DNA of 64,000 nucleotides from Cyclobacteriaceae bacterium (GCA_019638255.1 JAHBUD010000001.1:2542001-2606000), one strand, 5' to 3'. Shown: positions 27,423-37,428, counted from the stretch's first letter. The notes: generated by a model from the letters alone, not told the origin. Made by a program: numbers and translations.

Positions 27423-29726
27423 CTACCGCTTAAACTTCTCCTTCAATAACGCCAGTTTTTCTTCCATACTCAACTCAGGTTGCTTGGGCTTGTGTTGTGG
27501 TTTCCCTTTTGGTTTTGACGATGACGGTTTACCATGGATGGCTTTTTTACCGGGAGCAGGTTGTTGAGGCTGCTCCGCAAACGGATCACTCTTCATCGAT
27601 AACCCAATCCGTTTACGCGGCACGTCCACTTCGACAACCGTAACCATTACCTTTTGCTGAACAGTAACCGCTTCCTTGGGGTCTTTAATGAATTTATCAG
27701 CCAGATGGGAGATATGTACTAAGCCGTCCTGGTGAACACCAACATCTACAAACGCACCAAAGTTGGTTACGTTGGTTACGATGCCGGGCAACTTCATGCC
27801 CAGTTTCAAATCTTGAATGGTGTTAACACCTTCCGTAAAGCTGAAGACTTCAAACACCTTGCGTGGGTCACGACCAGGTTTTTCCAGTTCGGAAACGATA
27901 TCCGTAAGGGTAGGGAGCCCGGTTTTTTCGGTAATATAGTGCGTTAGGTTAAGTTGCTTACGAAGTTCTGCACTTGTCATCAGGTCTTTCACGGAGCAAT
28001 TCAAATCTTTCGCCATCTTGCCCACAATGCCGTAACTCTCCGGGTGTACGGCACTGGCATCCAACGGGTTTTCAGCTTCGCGTATGCGCAAGAAGCCGGC
28101 TGCTTGTTCAAATACTTTTTCTCCGAAGCGCGTAACCTTCATCAGCTCTTGGCGATTTTTAAACGGCCCGTTTTGATTACGGAATTCAACAATATTCCGG
28201 GCAAGTGCTGGTGTTAATCCCGATATGTAGGAAAGCAACTCTTTACTGGCAGTGTTCACTTCTACACCAACCGAGTTTACACAACTGATCACCACATCAT
28301 CAAGGCCTTGCTTGAGTTTACTTTGATCTACATCATGCTGGTACTGGCCAACACCGATAGACTTTGCATCAATTTTTACCAGTTCGGCCAACGGATCAGT
28401 AAGGCGCCTGCCTATAGATACTGCCCCACGCACGGTCACATCCTTATCCGGAAATTCTTCCCGTGCTACATCTGAAGCGGAGTAAACAGAAGCGCCACTT
28501 TCATTCACCATTACAGTGATGATCTTGTTTGGTAATCCAATCGCTTTGACAAACGATTCTGTTTCCCGGCTTGCCGTTCCATTACCGATAGCAATGGCTT
28601 CGATTTCAAATTTTTCGCAAAGATTTTTAATTAATGCCCCGGCTTTTGCAGCTTCACGTTGCGGTTCGTGCGGGTAGATTACATCATGATGCACAAGTTT
28701 TCCTTGCTTGTCCAGACAAACCACTTTACAACCACTACGGAAACCGGGATCAAGCGCCAATACATTTTTTTGTCCGAGTGGTGCAGCCAGCAACAACTCT
28801 TTCAGGTTGGTAGCAAATACTTTTATTGCTTCTTCATCGGCCTTCATTTTTGTCTCCATCCGGATTTCTGTTTCCAGCGAGGGGCGTAGTAAGCGCTTGT
28901 AGCTGTCGTGAACAGCAAGCTTCACTTGTTCGGTAGCTGTAGATGCTCCTTTTATGTATTGACGTTCAAGTAAATCTGTGGCCGATTCTTCCGGAGGAAA
29001 AATATCCAAAGTGAGGATGCCTTCCTTTTCACCTCTGCGTAGGGCCAATAATCTATGTGAAGGTGTTTTTGCGATAGGCTCGTTCCAATCAAAGTAGTCT
29101 TTGAACTTTTGTCCTTCAGCCTCTTTACTCCTAACTACTTTTGCAGTTACGGTTCCCTCTTTCCAAAAGAGTTCGCGAAGGTTCTTCCGGGTTTCCGGAT
29201 TTTCACTTACCCATTCGGCAATAATATCGCGTGCACCCGTCAATGCTTCTTCCAGATCGGCTACACCTTTTTCGGTATCAATAAAAGATTGTGCAAATGC
29301 ATCCAGGTCAAACTTTTCCTGTTCGAATATTTTCTGTGCCAGCGGCTCCAGGCCTTTTTCCTTCGCCATACTGGCGCGGGTTTTACGCTTCGGGCGAAAT
29401 GGGAGATAAATGTCCTCCACTTCAGCCAGGGTTTTGGCTTTCGCCAATAAAGCCAACAACTCTGGGGTTAGAAAACCTTGCTTTTCGATAGAACTGATCA
29501 CCGCTTCCCTGCGCTTATCCAATTCCTGAAGCTGTTCCAGCCGGTCACGTACTGTAGCAATGCCCACTTCATCCATACTGCCCGTCATTTCCTTGCGGTA
29601 GCGCGATATAAAGGGAATGGTTGATCCTTCAGCCAGTAATTCGGCCACGGCACGTACATATTTTACAGGTTGATTTAACTCTTCAGCAATCAGGTCGGTA
29701 TAGCGGACCAGTGTTTCTTGTTCCAT
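27423..29726 (-). CDS. tex: Tex-family RNA-binding transcription accessory protein
   Basis: The 767-residue cytoplasmic protein has the Tex layout. An N-terminal helical region begins with NQPVKYVRAVAELLAEGSTIPFISRYRKE. A YqgF-like RNase H fold follows (NVLALDPGFRSGCKVVCLD), then helix-hairpin-helix motifs (ISGLTPALARNIVEFR) and a C-terminal S1 domain (LPGIVTNVTNFGAFVDVGVHQDGLVHIS). A lysine/proline-rich tail closes the chain. Tex proteins bind RNA and affect transcription and stress tolerance; the exact role is not settled. It is a single gene, divergent from the glycerol operon. The length is typical. Confidence 0.95.
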   Translation of the reverse strand: MEQETLVRYTDLIAEELNQPVKYVRAVAELLAEGSTIPFISRYRKEMTGSMDEVGIATVRDRLEQLQELDKRREAVISSIEKQGFLTPELLALLAKAKTLAEVEDIYLPFRPKRKTRASMAKEKGLEPLAQKIFEQEKFDLDAFAQSFIDTEKGVADLEEALTGARDIIAEWVSENPETRKNLRELFWKEGTVTAKVVRSKEAEGQKFKDYFDWNEPIAKTPSHRLLALRRGEKEGILTLDIFPPEESATDLLERQYIKGASTATEQVKLAVHDSYKRLLRPSLETEIRMETKMKADEEAIKVFATNLKELLLAAPLGQKNVLALDPGFRSGCKVVCLDKQGKLVHHDVIYPHEPQREAAKAGALIKNLCEKFEIEAIAIGNGTASRETESFVKAIGLPNKIITVMVNESGASVYSASDVAREEFPDKDVTVRGAVSIGRRLTDPLAELVKIDAKSIGVGQYQHDVDQSKLKQGLDDVVISCVNSVGVEVNTASKELLSYISGLTPALARNIVEFRNQNGPFKNRQELMKVTRFGEKVFEQAAGFLRIREAENPLDASAVHPESYGIVGKMAKDLNCSVKDLMTSAELRKQLNLTHYITEKTGLPTLTDIVSELEKPGRDPRKVFEVFSFTEGVNTIQDLKLGMKLPGIVTNVTNFGAFVDVGVHQDGLVHISHLADKFIKDPKEAVTVQQKVMVTVVEVDVPRKRIGLSMKSDPFAEQPQQPAPGKKAIHGKPSSSKPKGKPQHKPKQPELSMEEKLALLKEKFKR

Positions 29727-29817
29727 GTTTTCGTTAAAGCAGGTGGCAAAAATAGGATAAGGTTTTTAACCCGCAAGGATGTTTTTACAGTCTGATTTTA
29801 TGCGCTTGCATTAGAAT

Positions 29818-29843
29818 TTATGTTAAGTTTAGCCTTAACATAA
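29818..29843. promoter_or_regulatory. Perfect inverted repeat upstream of the glycerol operon
   Basis: TTATGTTAAG (29818-29827) and CTTAACATAA (29834-29843) form a perfect 10-bp dyad with a 6-nt spacer, 18 nt before the glpF start. The position and symmetry fit an operator for a regulator of the glp genes. No such regulator is encoded nearby, so its identity is unknown. Confidence 0.6.
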
Positions 29844-29861
29844 CTTGAATTTCAATCGCTT

Positions 29862-30569
29862 ATGTCTCCTTACCTCGCAGAATTTTTAGGCACATTAACA
29901 CTCGTTTTATTAGGCAATGGAGTTGTTGCTTCTGTTGTTTTAAAACGAACCAAGGCCGAAAATGCCGGATGGCTTACCATTGTAATAGCCTGGGGGCTTG
30001 CGGTTACGCTCCCCATTTATGCAGTTGGTCAGTTTAGTGGCGCTCACATAAACCCGGCTGTAACGTTGGCGTTTGCCTATTCCGGAAGCTTTGACTGGGC
30101 ACAGGTACCCGGCTATATTTTGGCACAATTGGGAGGAGCATTTACAGGGGCAATTCTGGTATGGTTACATTACTACCCACATTGGTCGGTTACGGATGAC
30201 CCTGCCGGAAAGCTTGCCGTTTTTTGTACAGGACCTGCTATTCGTTCAACGTTCAGTAACCTGATTAGTGAAATTATCGGAACAGCGGTTTTGATTCTTG
30301 GGCTTCTTACCATCGGAGCAAATAAGTTCACGGAAGGACTTAACCCACTGGTTGTCGGGTTGTTGATCATTTCAATTGGTCTCTCCTTGGGTGGTACCAC
30401 CGGCTTTGCTATCAATCCTGCACGTGATCTTGGCCCGCGCATCGCACATTTCATTTTGCCCATTCCTGGCAAAGGCTCGTCTGATTGGCGCTATGCATGG
30501 ATACCCGTAGTGGGTCCCGTAATAGGTGGGCTGTTGGGTGCGTGGTTATACCAGGCGTTTTTTCTGTAA
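29862..30569 (+). CDS. glpF: Glycerol facilitator (aquaglyceroporin)
   Basis: The 235-residue MIP-family channel has six hydrophobic helices and two NPA boxes (SGAHINPAVT, 64-66; AINPARDLGPR, 185-187). The Asp189 after the second NPA is the usual mark of glycerol-conducting members rather than strict water channels. It lets glycerol diffuse across the inner membrane. It is the first gene of a three-gene operon, with glpD starting 16 nt later, so the order is uptake, dehydrogenase, kinase. Confidence 0.93.
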   Translation: MSPYLAEFLGTLTLVLLGNGVVASVVLKRTKAENAGWLTIVIAWGLAVTLPIYAVGQFSGAHINPAVTLAFAYSGSFDWAQVPGYILAQLGGAFTGAILVWLHYYPHWSVTDDPAGKLAVFCTGPAIRSTFSNLISEIIGTAVLILGLLTIGANKFTEGLNPLVVGLLIISIGLSLGGTTGFAINPARDLGPRIAHFILPIPGKGSSDWRYAWIPVVGPVIGGLLGAWLYQAFFL

Positions 30570-30585
30570 AACTGAATTGTGAATT

Positions 30586-32223
30586 ATGTCATTTACTTTT
30601 CGCCAACGGGAACAGATTTCAAAGCGACTGGCTTCTGAACATTTTGATCTCTTCATCATTGGCGGTGGTATAACCGGAGCGGGTATTGCTTTGGATGCAT
30701 CGCTACGCGGACTAAGAGCAGCCCTGATTGAAAAGAATGACTTTGCCTTTGGCACCAGCTCGCGCTCTACCAAGCTTATCCATGGCGGACTTCGTTACTT
30801 AAAACAACTTGAATTCGGATTGGTAAAAGAAGTAGGCAGTGAGCGTGCCATAGTTCATAAACTTGCACCCCATTTGGTTATCCCTGAGAAGATGTTGTTG
30901 CCCCTCAAGGAGGGCAGGGGATTTGGTACGTTGTTGACATCCTTCGGCTTAAAGCTATACGATTGGCTGGCAGGAGTAAAGCAAATTGACCAACGGAAAA
31001 TGCTTACCCGGCAACAAACACTGGCCTGTGAACCGCTGCTGAAGCCCGATGGTGTTAAGGGTGGTGGCTTGTATGCCGAGTACCGAACAGACGATGCTCG
31101 CCTTACCCTGGAGATTATGAAAACAGCAGCGCATAACGGTGCTACGGTAATAAATTATGTTCAGGCGCTTCGTTTTTTATACGATGACAAAAAGATTGCG
31201 CGTGGCGTAGAGGCACTCGATGTTACCAATGGACATTCATTCGAAATAAAAGCCACGGCAATTGTAAATGCTACCGGTCCGTGGGTTGATGAACTGCGGA
31301 TGTTGGATAACTCGCGAAAAGGAAAACAACTTCATTTAACCAAGGGTGTTCATTTGGTTGTTCCGCGTAAGCGATTGCCCATAAAACAAGCCATTTACTT
31401 TGATGTGCCCGATGGCCGGATGATTTTTGCAATTCCCCGTGGCTTCACTACCTATATCGGTACAACCGATACGGATTATCGCGATGCAATAGATTGGGTA
31501 TCTACTTCGCACGAGGATGCAGACTATTTACTTGATGCAGTCAATGAAGCTTTCCCATCCGTCAACCTTACGCGTAGTGATGTTTTATCAAGCTGGGCTG
31601 GCTTACGGCCTTTGATCCATGAAGAAGGGAAATCAGCATCTGAGCTTTCGCGCAAGGACGAAATCTTTGAATCAGCTTCCGGTTTGTTATCCATTGCCGG
31701 TGGAAAGCTTACGGGCTATCGTAAAATGGCCGAACGTGTGGTGGATATGGTTATTGAAAAATACTATTCTTCCCGAACGCTAAAGCCTTGCTCAACCGAT
31801 CAGCTCGCTTTTACCGGTGGCCCGTTTGCCAATGCCGATGCAGTAAAACGTTACACTGAACAACTGGCTTCACAATTACGTCCATTGCAATTAGAACAGT
31901 ATGCCGATTACCTGGTTCATACCTATGGAAAGCAGAGCGATGAAATTCTACGATACATGGATAAACTACAGGATGAATCGCCAGCGATGTGTTTAGTTAA
32001 AGCCGAACTGTATTTTACGGTTGACCATGAAATGGTTTTAACCGCACTCGATTTCTTTAACCGCAGAACGGGGATGCTGTATTTTGATATCCATCGTGCA
32101 ATTGAACATAGAGAGATGGTCTTAAATGAGTTGAAGAGAGTTTTTTCGTGGGATGATGATCGAATGCAACGAGAGCGCATAGCCCTTGAGCAGGCGATCA
32201 CATCAGCAACGTTAAATCATTAA
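30586..32223 (+). CDS. glpD: Glycerol-3-phosphate dehydrogenase (FAD, aerobic type)
   Basis: The 545-residue flavoprotein oxidises sn-glycerol 3-phosphate to dihydroxyacetone phosphate and passes electrons to the quinone pool at the inner membrane. The FAD-binding GxGxxG motif is in FIIGGGITGAGIALDASLRG near residue 25. FGTSSRSTKLIHGGLRYL and the later TTYIGTTDTDY segment are typical of GlpD/GlpA. The C-terminal DAO_C helical domain is present. It lies between glpF and glpK, 62 nt before the kinase. Confidence 0.95.
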   Translation: MSFTFRQREQISKRLASEHFDLFIIGGGITGAGIALDASLRGLRAALIEKNDFAFGTSSRSTKLIHGGLRYLKQLEFGLVKEVGSERAIVHKLAPHLVIPEKMLLPLKEGRGFGTLLTSFGLKLYDWLAGVKQIDQRKMLTRQQTLACEPLLKPDGVKGGGLYAEYRTDDARLTLEIMKTAAHNGATVINYVQALRFLYDDKKIARGVEALDVTNGHSFEIKATAIVNATGPWVDELRMLDNSRKGKQLHLTKGVHLVVPRKRLPIKQAIYFDVPDGRMIFAIPRGFTTYIGTTDTDYRDAIDWVSTSHEDADYLLDAVNEAFPSVNLTRSDVLSSWAGLRPLIHEEGKSASELSRKDEIFESASGLLSIAGGKLTGYRKMAERVVDMVIEKYYSSRTLKPCSTDQLAFTGGPFANADAVKRYTEQLASQLRPLQLEQYADYLVHTYGKQSDEILRYMDKLQDESPAMCLVKAELYFTVDHEMVLTALDFFNRRTGMLYFDIHRAIEHREMVLNELKRVFSWDDDRMQRERIALEQAITSATLNH

Positions 32224-32258
32224 TTGATAACCTGAGTTATTATCATCAATATAGCTAG

Positions 32259-33767
<1,509 letters not shown>

Positions 33768-33794
33768 GTGAAATCTATTCAATGTACAAAAGAT

Positions 33795-33834
33795 ATATCC
33801 TCGCATGCGTTCAGGAAACGAGGATATTTCTTTT
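33795..33834 (+). terminator. Rho-independent terminator after glpK
   Basis: ATATCCTCG (33795-33803) pairs with CGAGGATAT (33819-33827) and is followed by TTCTTTT. It closes the glycerol operon, 22 bp before the first boundary of the cassette array. Confidence 0.75.
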
Positions 33835-33903
33835 GGGTAATGTGTATATTTGGATGTTGTAGCTCATGCGCTAAAAAGATTGCACCAAGGGGACAATTGA
33901 CTA

Positions 33904-34779
33904 ATGAACAATACATCTTGGAGACATCATTACTTACCTGAATTCTATTTAAAAGGATTTACAAACCAAGACGGCAAATTCAAAATATTTGACGTTCATA
34001 GACAACTGTTTATTAAAAATGGTAAGGATTTCTCGACAGAGTCATATTTCTTTGAGGAAGATGGTAACACAATACATACCGACAAGGGAGCTGACGATTT
34101 TATTGAAAAAGGATTTGCTGAGGTTGATAATAGAGTAGCTGACCTATTTAATAAAATAAGAAACGCTCGGCCAGACACCAGATTCGGGCTTACTGAAGAC
34201 GACATGCCCGCTTTGCAACATTTTATATCCGTTCTATTTTGGAGAATCCCTTCAAACTATGACCAAATAAAAAAATTAATTAACGAGCGAGAACTACACG
34301 AATTTGGGCTTTTACTAAAATCAAAGGATACAAATGAAGTCGTAAGAGATGAGGAATTAGAAAATAAGATAAGAAATGACCCAAATTTCTTCAAAGCGTT
34401 AAAACTCATTCTACCATACATCACGTACAAGAGAATTTTAGACTGTAATACACCTTTGAATATTCAACTCTTTCCTGGACAATTACCTGCATTATGTTCA
34501 GACAATCCTGTAATCTTTAAAGACCCCAATCCGGACATATATTATGATGACTTCATATTTCCGTTGACACATACGCATGTTTTCATTAGGGGCATATTAA
34601 ATAAAAATGCTTTAGTTCAAATAAAAGTTGCGATTGACCAAATACTTTTAAAACAAGCCAACAAATATGTTAGTTGTACAGACATGAAATACGTAGAAAT
34701 GTTGAATGAGCTTAATAAAAAGCCAGACAGGTCCTTGGAAAACTTAAAAGAGTACCTGTTTCGAACATTAATAGTTTGA
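33904..34779 (+). CDS. DUF4238 protein (cassette 1)
   Basis: The 291-residue protein begins WRHHYLPEFYLKGFTNQDGKFKIFDVH, the typical opening of DUF4238 proteins, and has LPALCSDNPVIF near residue 197, also characteristic. There is no signal peptide or transmembrane segment, so it should be cytoplasmic. The biochemical role of DUF4238 is unknown; members are scattered in accessory regions. Its codons are far more AT-rich than the glycerol operon next to it, which fits acquisition by transfer. The start is 48 nt after the cassette boundary, and the attC-like site follows 67 nt after the stop. Confidence 0.75.
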   Translation: MNNTSWRHHYLPEFYLKGFTNQDGKFKIFDVHRQLFIKNGKDFSTESYFFEEDGNTIHTDKGADDFIEKGFAEVDNRVADLFNKIRNARPDTRFGLTEDDMPALQHFISVLFWRIPSNYDQIKKLINERELHEFGLLLKSKDTNEVVRDEELENKIRNDPNFFKALKLILPYITYKRILDCNTPLNIQLFPGQLPALCSDNPVIFKDPNPDIYYDDFIFPLTHTHVFIRGILNKNALVQIKVAIDQILLKQANKYVSCTDMKYVEMLNELNKKPDRSLENLKEYLFRTLIV

Positions 34780-34845
34780 ACGGACTCGTTTGCGTCAGCA
34801 GACGTTGGGACTTAGGACAAGTCTTAATATAAAGTAGCGGTTGAC

Positions 34846-35027
34846 GCGCACGAGCTACAACAAAATGCTTATGCAATGGCGGGGTTCGGTGTAAATTTGT
34901 AGCTTTAGTTTTCAAACAACGTTTTGTCACGGTTGACAGTGACGTGTAGGTCGCGCTAAACATTCCGCTACGCTACATTTTTTAGCGCTCCTATTCCCGC
35001 CACTGCATAAGCACAAACGTTGTGCGC
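34846..35027 (+). repeat. attC-like site 1
   Basis: The outer box GCGCACGAGCTACAAC (34846-34861) is followed by the spacer AAAA and the arm TGCTTATGCAATGGCGGG (34866-34883). The opposite arm CCCGCCACTGCATAAGCA (34996-35013) pairs at 17 of 18 positions; then come the spacer CAAAC and the core GTTGTGCGC (35019-35027). The loop of about 110 nt holds a smaller dyad (GCGCTAAA/TTTAGCGC). Confidence 0.78.
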
Positions 35028-35100
35028 AAGGCACGCAGAGAATAAAGAGAAGCGTTAATTTTAAAATTGGACTCCGTAAAAACAAAAGGCATTTCAACCA

Positions 35101-35123
35101 TTTGACAATAAATTGTGTCTAAT
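35101..35123 (+). promoter_or_regulatory. Cassette-borne promoter-like motif (cassette 2)
   Basis: TTTGACA followed by TAAAT and TGTGTCTAAT is almost identical to 37018-37041 in cassette 4, although the genes behind them are unrelated. It ends 6 nt before the start codon in both cases. A shared cassette promoter or 5' leader is the likely meaning. Confidence 0.5.
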
Positions 35124-35129
35124 TAGAAC

Positions 35130-35570
35130 ATGAAAACTGCAATTAAGGGCTTTTGGATAATAATTATTCCTCTGATAAGTAGTTTCTGGGGTTGTCAAGA
35201 CGATAGTTTAAAACTCAAAGAAATACCTGATGGGGTGTACACAGGTACTTTTTTACGTGACGCTGTTTGGTTAGACAATGAACCGGTAGCAAACATTACA
35301 ATCACTTTTTCTTCCAATAAATGGTCAGGCACAAGTGACATTATTAAATATCCTGCACTTTGTAATGGCTCGTACTCTATGCAAGAAGACAAAGTTGTTT
35401 TTCAAAATAATTGTGCTTGGACGGCTGAATTTGATTGGAGTTTGATTTTATCTGGAGAATATGAAATAAAAAGTATTAGTGATAGCTACATTGAATTTCA
35501 TAGAGATTATCGTTCATCAACATCAGACACGTATGTGGACATTTATAAGTTAAACAGACAAAGTGAATAA
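35130..35570 (+). CDS. Small predicted lipoprotein, unknown function (cassette 2)
   Basis: The 146-residue protein starts MKTAIKGFWIIIIPLISSFWGC, a lipoprotein signal with Cys22. The mature domain of about 125 residues is predicted to be beta-rich, with phrases such as GVYTGTFLRDAVW, NITITFSSNKWSGTS and YIEFHRDYRSS. These resemble small lipocalin-like or META-type barrels, but I cannot assign a family. It lies alone between attC-like sites 1 and 2 with its own promoter-like motif. AT-rich codon use matches the other cassette genes rather than the flanking operons. Confidence 0.7.
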   Translation: MKTAIKGFWIIIIPLISSFWGCQDDSLKLKEIPDGVYTGTFLRDAVWLDNEPVANITITFSSNKWSGTSDIIKYPALCNGSYSMQEDKVVFQNNCAWTAEFDWSLILSGEYEIKSISDSYIEFHRDYRSSTSDTYVDIYKLNRQSE

Positions 35571-35724
35571 TCACGATTTCACGGAGAGATTTTCTAAAGG
35601 TTCATCTTTCGCATGACAATTCTGTCAATTCCTTGACTTATGAGGCTAAAAAAATCTATAACTTGACAAGGTCGTGTGCTACGACAAAAATTTGTCAACT
35701 TAAAACGGAAGACGAGTTTGCCCA

Positions 35725-35859
35725 GCGCACAACAAAAAGTTTATGCCAGCTGCGGGTGACGTGTAGTTAAAAGGTTTAGTTTTCTTAATTTCGTTCAGTC
35801 ACGTGGGACAAAGACTCGCTTCGAAATCCGCAGTCGTCATAAACTCAAACGTTGCAAGC
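35725..35859 (+). repeat. attC-like site 2
   Basis: The outer box GCGCACAAC (35725-35733), spacer AAAA, arm AGTTTATGCCAGCTGCGG (35738-35755), arm CCGCAGTCGTCATAAACT (35828-35845; 15 of 18 paired), spacer CAAAC and core GTTGCAAGC (35851-35859) follow in order. The outer box is the exact complement of the GTTGTGCGC core at site 1, which opens this cassette. The loop shares TTTAGTTTTCTTAATTTCGT with site 4. Confidence 0.8.
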
Positions 35860-35972
35860 AATGGGGCATTGAATTTTGATCTCAACTGGCCATCTGTAAT
35901 TTTATAATCCGAAGACAATGTTATGTAATAGGAAAAAATGAATATTTTTGTTTGTCATCAAATTATCAATTA

Positions 35973-36644
35973 ATGAAATCACTCTTGTATCTATCTATTA
36001 TTCTAAGCTTACTAGCTTTGTCATTACTAAGCAGCTGCAAAGATGAAGAAGATGTTTCCGAGGTAAAAGATATTGATGAGAATTTATATCATACCGTAAA
36101 AATTGGATCTCAGACTTGGATGGTTGAAAATCTTAAAACTACAAAGTACAATGACGGTACTCCTATACCTAATATTCTAGATTCTTGGAACCAATTAATG
36201 AGCGGTGCGTATTGTAACTACGATAACATATTGAGTAATGCTGAAGGCAATGGGAGGCTATATAACTTTTATGCAGTAAATAGTGGTAAATTATGCCCTA
36301 AAGGGTGGCATGTGCCTAGTGATGATGAATGGACATCACTTATTGAATATTTAGGTGGAAAGTATGAGGCAGCAAGCAAATTAAAAGAGGCTGGGGCATC
36401 GCACTGGTTGCCACCATTTGCTGATGGGACAAATGAAACTGGTTTTACGGCATTACCATCGGGGTGGAAATCCGGACCTACTTCTTTCCACGACTTAGGA
36501 GTTGGAACTGCTTGGTGGAGTTCTACTATAGGGAGTTCTTCTGATGAAGCCTATACAAGACAGCTTTATTTAAGTATTCATGGTATCAATAGAAATTATA
36601 CATATCATCTCTATGGAATGTCAGTTCGATGCATAAAGGATTAG
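35973..36644 (+). CDS. FISUMP-domain lipoprotein (cassette 3)
   Basis: I use the ATG at 35973 (MKSLLYLSIILSLLALSLLSSC), which gives 223 residues and a proper lipobox (Cys22). A TTG seven codons upstream would spoil the signal. The rest is one FISUMP domain (Fibrobacter succinogenes major paralogous domain), related to C-type-lectin-like folds. It shows VKIGSQTWMVENLKTTKYNDG, GRLYNFYAV, LCPKGWHVPSDDEWTSL, TGFTALPSGW, WWSST and the terminal SVRCIKD. Such domains are found in surface lipoproteins of many Bacteroidota; their function is not established. It is the third gene of the cassette array. Confidence 0.85.
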   Translation: MKSLLYLSIILSLLALSLLSSCKDEEDVSEVKDIDENLYHTVKIGSQTWMVENLKTTKYNDGTPIPNILDSWNQLMSGAYCNYDNILSNAEGNGRLYNFYAVNSGKLCPKGWHVPSDDEWTSLIEYLGGKYEAASKLKEAGASHWLPPFADGTNETGFTALPSGWKSGPTSFHDLGVGTAWWSSTIGSSSDEAYTRQLYLSIHGINRNYTYHLYGMSVRCIKD

Positions 36645-36749
36645 ATCATCTTTGCGAGCCTACACAATGGCAGATGGTACTTCGTTCTTGTTTACTGACA
36701 ATTCATTCAACTCTTTGTTAATCTCGATTTCGTTGACAATTTGGTTTTA

Positions 36750-36784
36750 TTGGACAAGATATTGTTCCGCATAGAATTCCGACT
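36750..36784 (+). repeat. Cassette 3' segment repeated in cassette 4 (copy 1)
   Basis: TTGGACAAGAT followed by GTTCCGCATAGAATTCCGAC resembles 37484-37516 downstream of the next cassette gene. It marks common ancestry of the non-coding 3' parts of cassettes 3 and 4. Confidence 0.5.
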
Positions 36785-36803
36785 GATGGACTTGAGGCGA
36801 GTT

Positions 36804-36823
36804 CACAACAAAATAACGTTGGA
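36804..36823 (+). repeat. Possible collapsed attC-like remnant
   Basis: CACAACAAAATAACGTTGGA joins an AAC-AAAA outer half directly to an AACGTTG inner half with both stem arms missing. It lies just before the complete site 3 and may be a deleted attC. Short, so uncertain. Confidence 0.35.
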
Positions 36824-36831
36824 CGTGTACT

Positions 36832-36966
36832 GGCGCTAACACTGGGTTTATGCCAGCTACAGGTGACAGGTTGAAATGTAGTTTGGTTTTACTAACTTCG
36901 TTTCGTACACGTGGGACAATGACGACTTCGAAAACCACAGCCGTCATAAACCCAAACGTTGCCGGC
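36832..36966 (+). repeat. attC-like site 3
   Basis: The outer box GGCGCTAAC (36832-36840), spacer ACT, arm starting GGGTTTATG (36844-36852), arm ending CATAAACCC (36945-36953), spacer AAAC and core GTTGCCGGC (36958-36966) are present. The inner stem pairs less well than in sites 1, 2 and 4. The loop includes CACGTGGGACAATGACGACTT, a form of the loop motif shared with sites 2 and 4. Confidence 0.7.
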
Positions 36967-37017
36967 AAGGCGGGGACAGAGAAAATTTATTTATAAAAAC
37001 CAAGGACAATTCCATCG

Positions 37018-37041
37018 TTTGACAAAGTAAATGTGTCTAAT
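37018..37041 (+). promoter_or_regulatory. Cassette-borne promoter-like motif (cassette 4)
   Basis: TTTGACA, then GTAAATGTGTCTAAT, nearly copies 35101-35123 of cassette 2 and ends 6 nt before the start codon. Two unrelated genes sharing this leader suggests it drives their expression. Confidence 0.5.
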
Positions 37042-37047
37042 AAATAA

Positions 37048-37428
37048 ATGACGGTCATGAAGAAATTATTGGTAATACTAACGACTCTAATTCTAGGGGC
37101 ATGCACTTCAAATGAGACTTTCACCTTTATATTAATAGGAAAATGGAAATGGACATATTCGTGTATAAGTGGAGTTGCAAGTGTTATGTGTGAAAATGCT
37201 GATGAAACTTCAACGAGAAAACTTCAAATTACAAAAGACGAAATGATTGAAACATTTAATGACAATAATGTTACAACAAAATCTTATTCAGTTACATCGA
37301 GAACGAATTTAGACGATTACACGGAATATCAAATCAAGTTTGACGATGAAACTACTTGTTATATTAAAACAACAAAAAACACTCTTGAAATTGGGCAAGG
37401 AACCACTTGGAGTGGTTATAAAAAATAA
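37048..37428 (+). CDS. Small predicted lipoprotein, unknown function (cassette 4)
   Basis: The 126-residue protein begins MTVMKKLLVILTTLILGAC, a lipoprotein signal with Cys19; a second in-frame ATG three codons later is equally possible. The mature part is about 107 residues, rich in Thr and predicted beta-strands (FILIGKWKWTYSCISG, RKLQITKDEMIETFND, YQIKFDDETTCYIKTT), and resembles small lipocalin-like domains. No family can be named. It is the last cassette gene. Three of the four cassette products are predicted lipoproteins. Confidence 0.7.
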   Translation: MTVMKKLLVILTTLILGACTSNETFTFILIGKWKWTYSCISGVASVMCENADETSTRKLQITKDEMIETFNDNNVTTKSYSVTSRTNLDDYTEYQIKFDDETTCYIKTTKNTLEIGQGTTWSGYKK

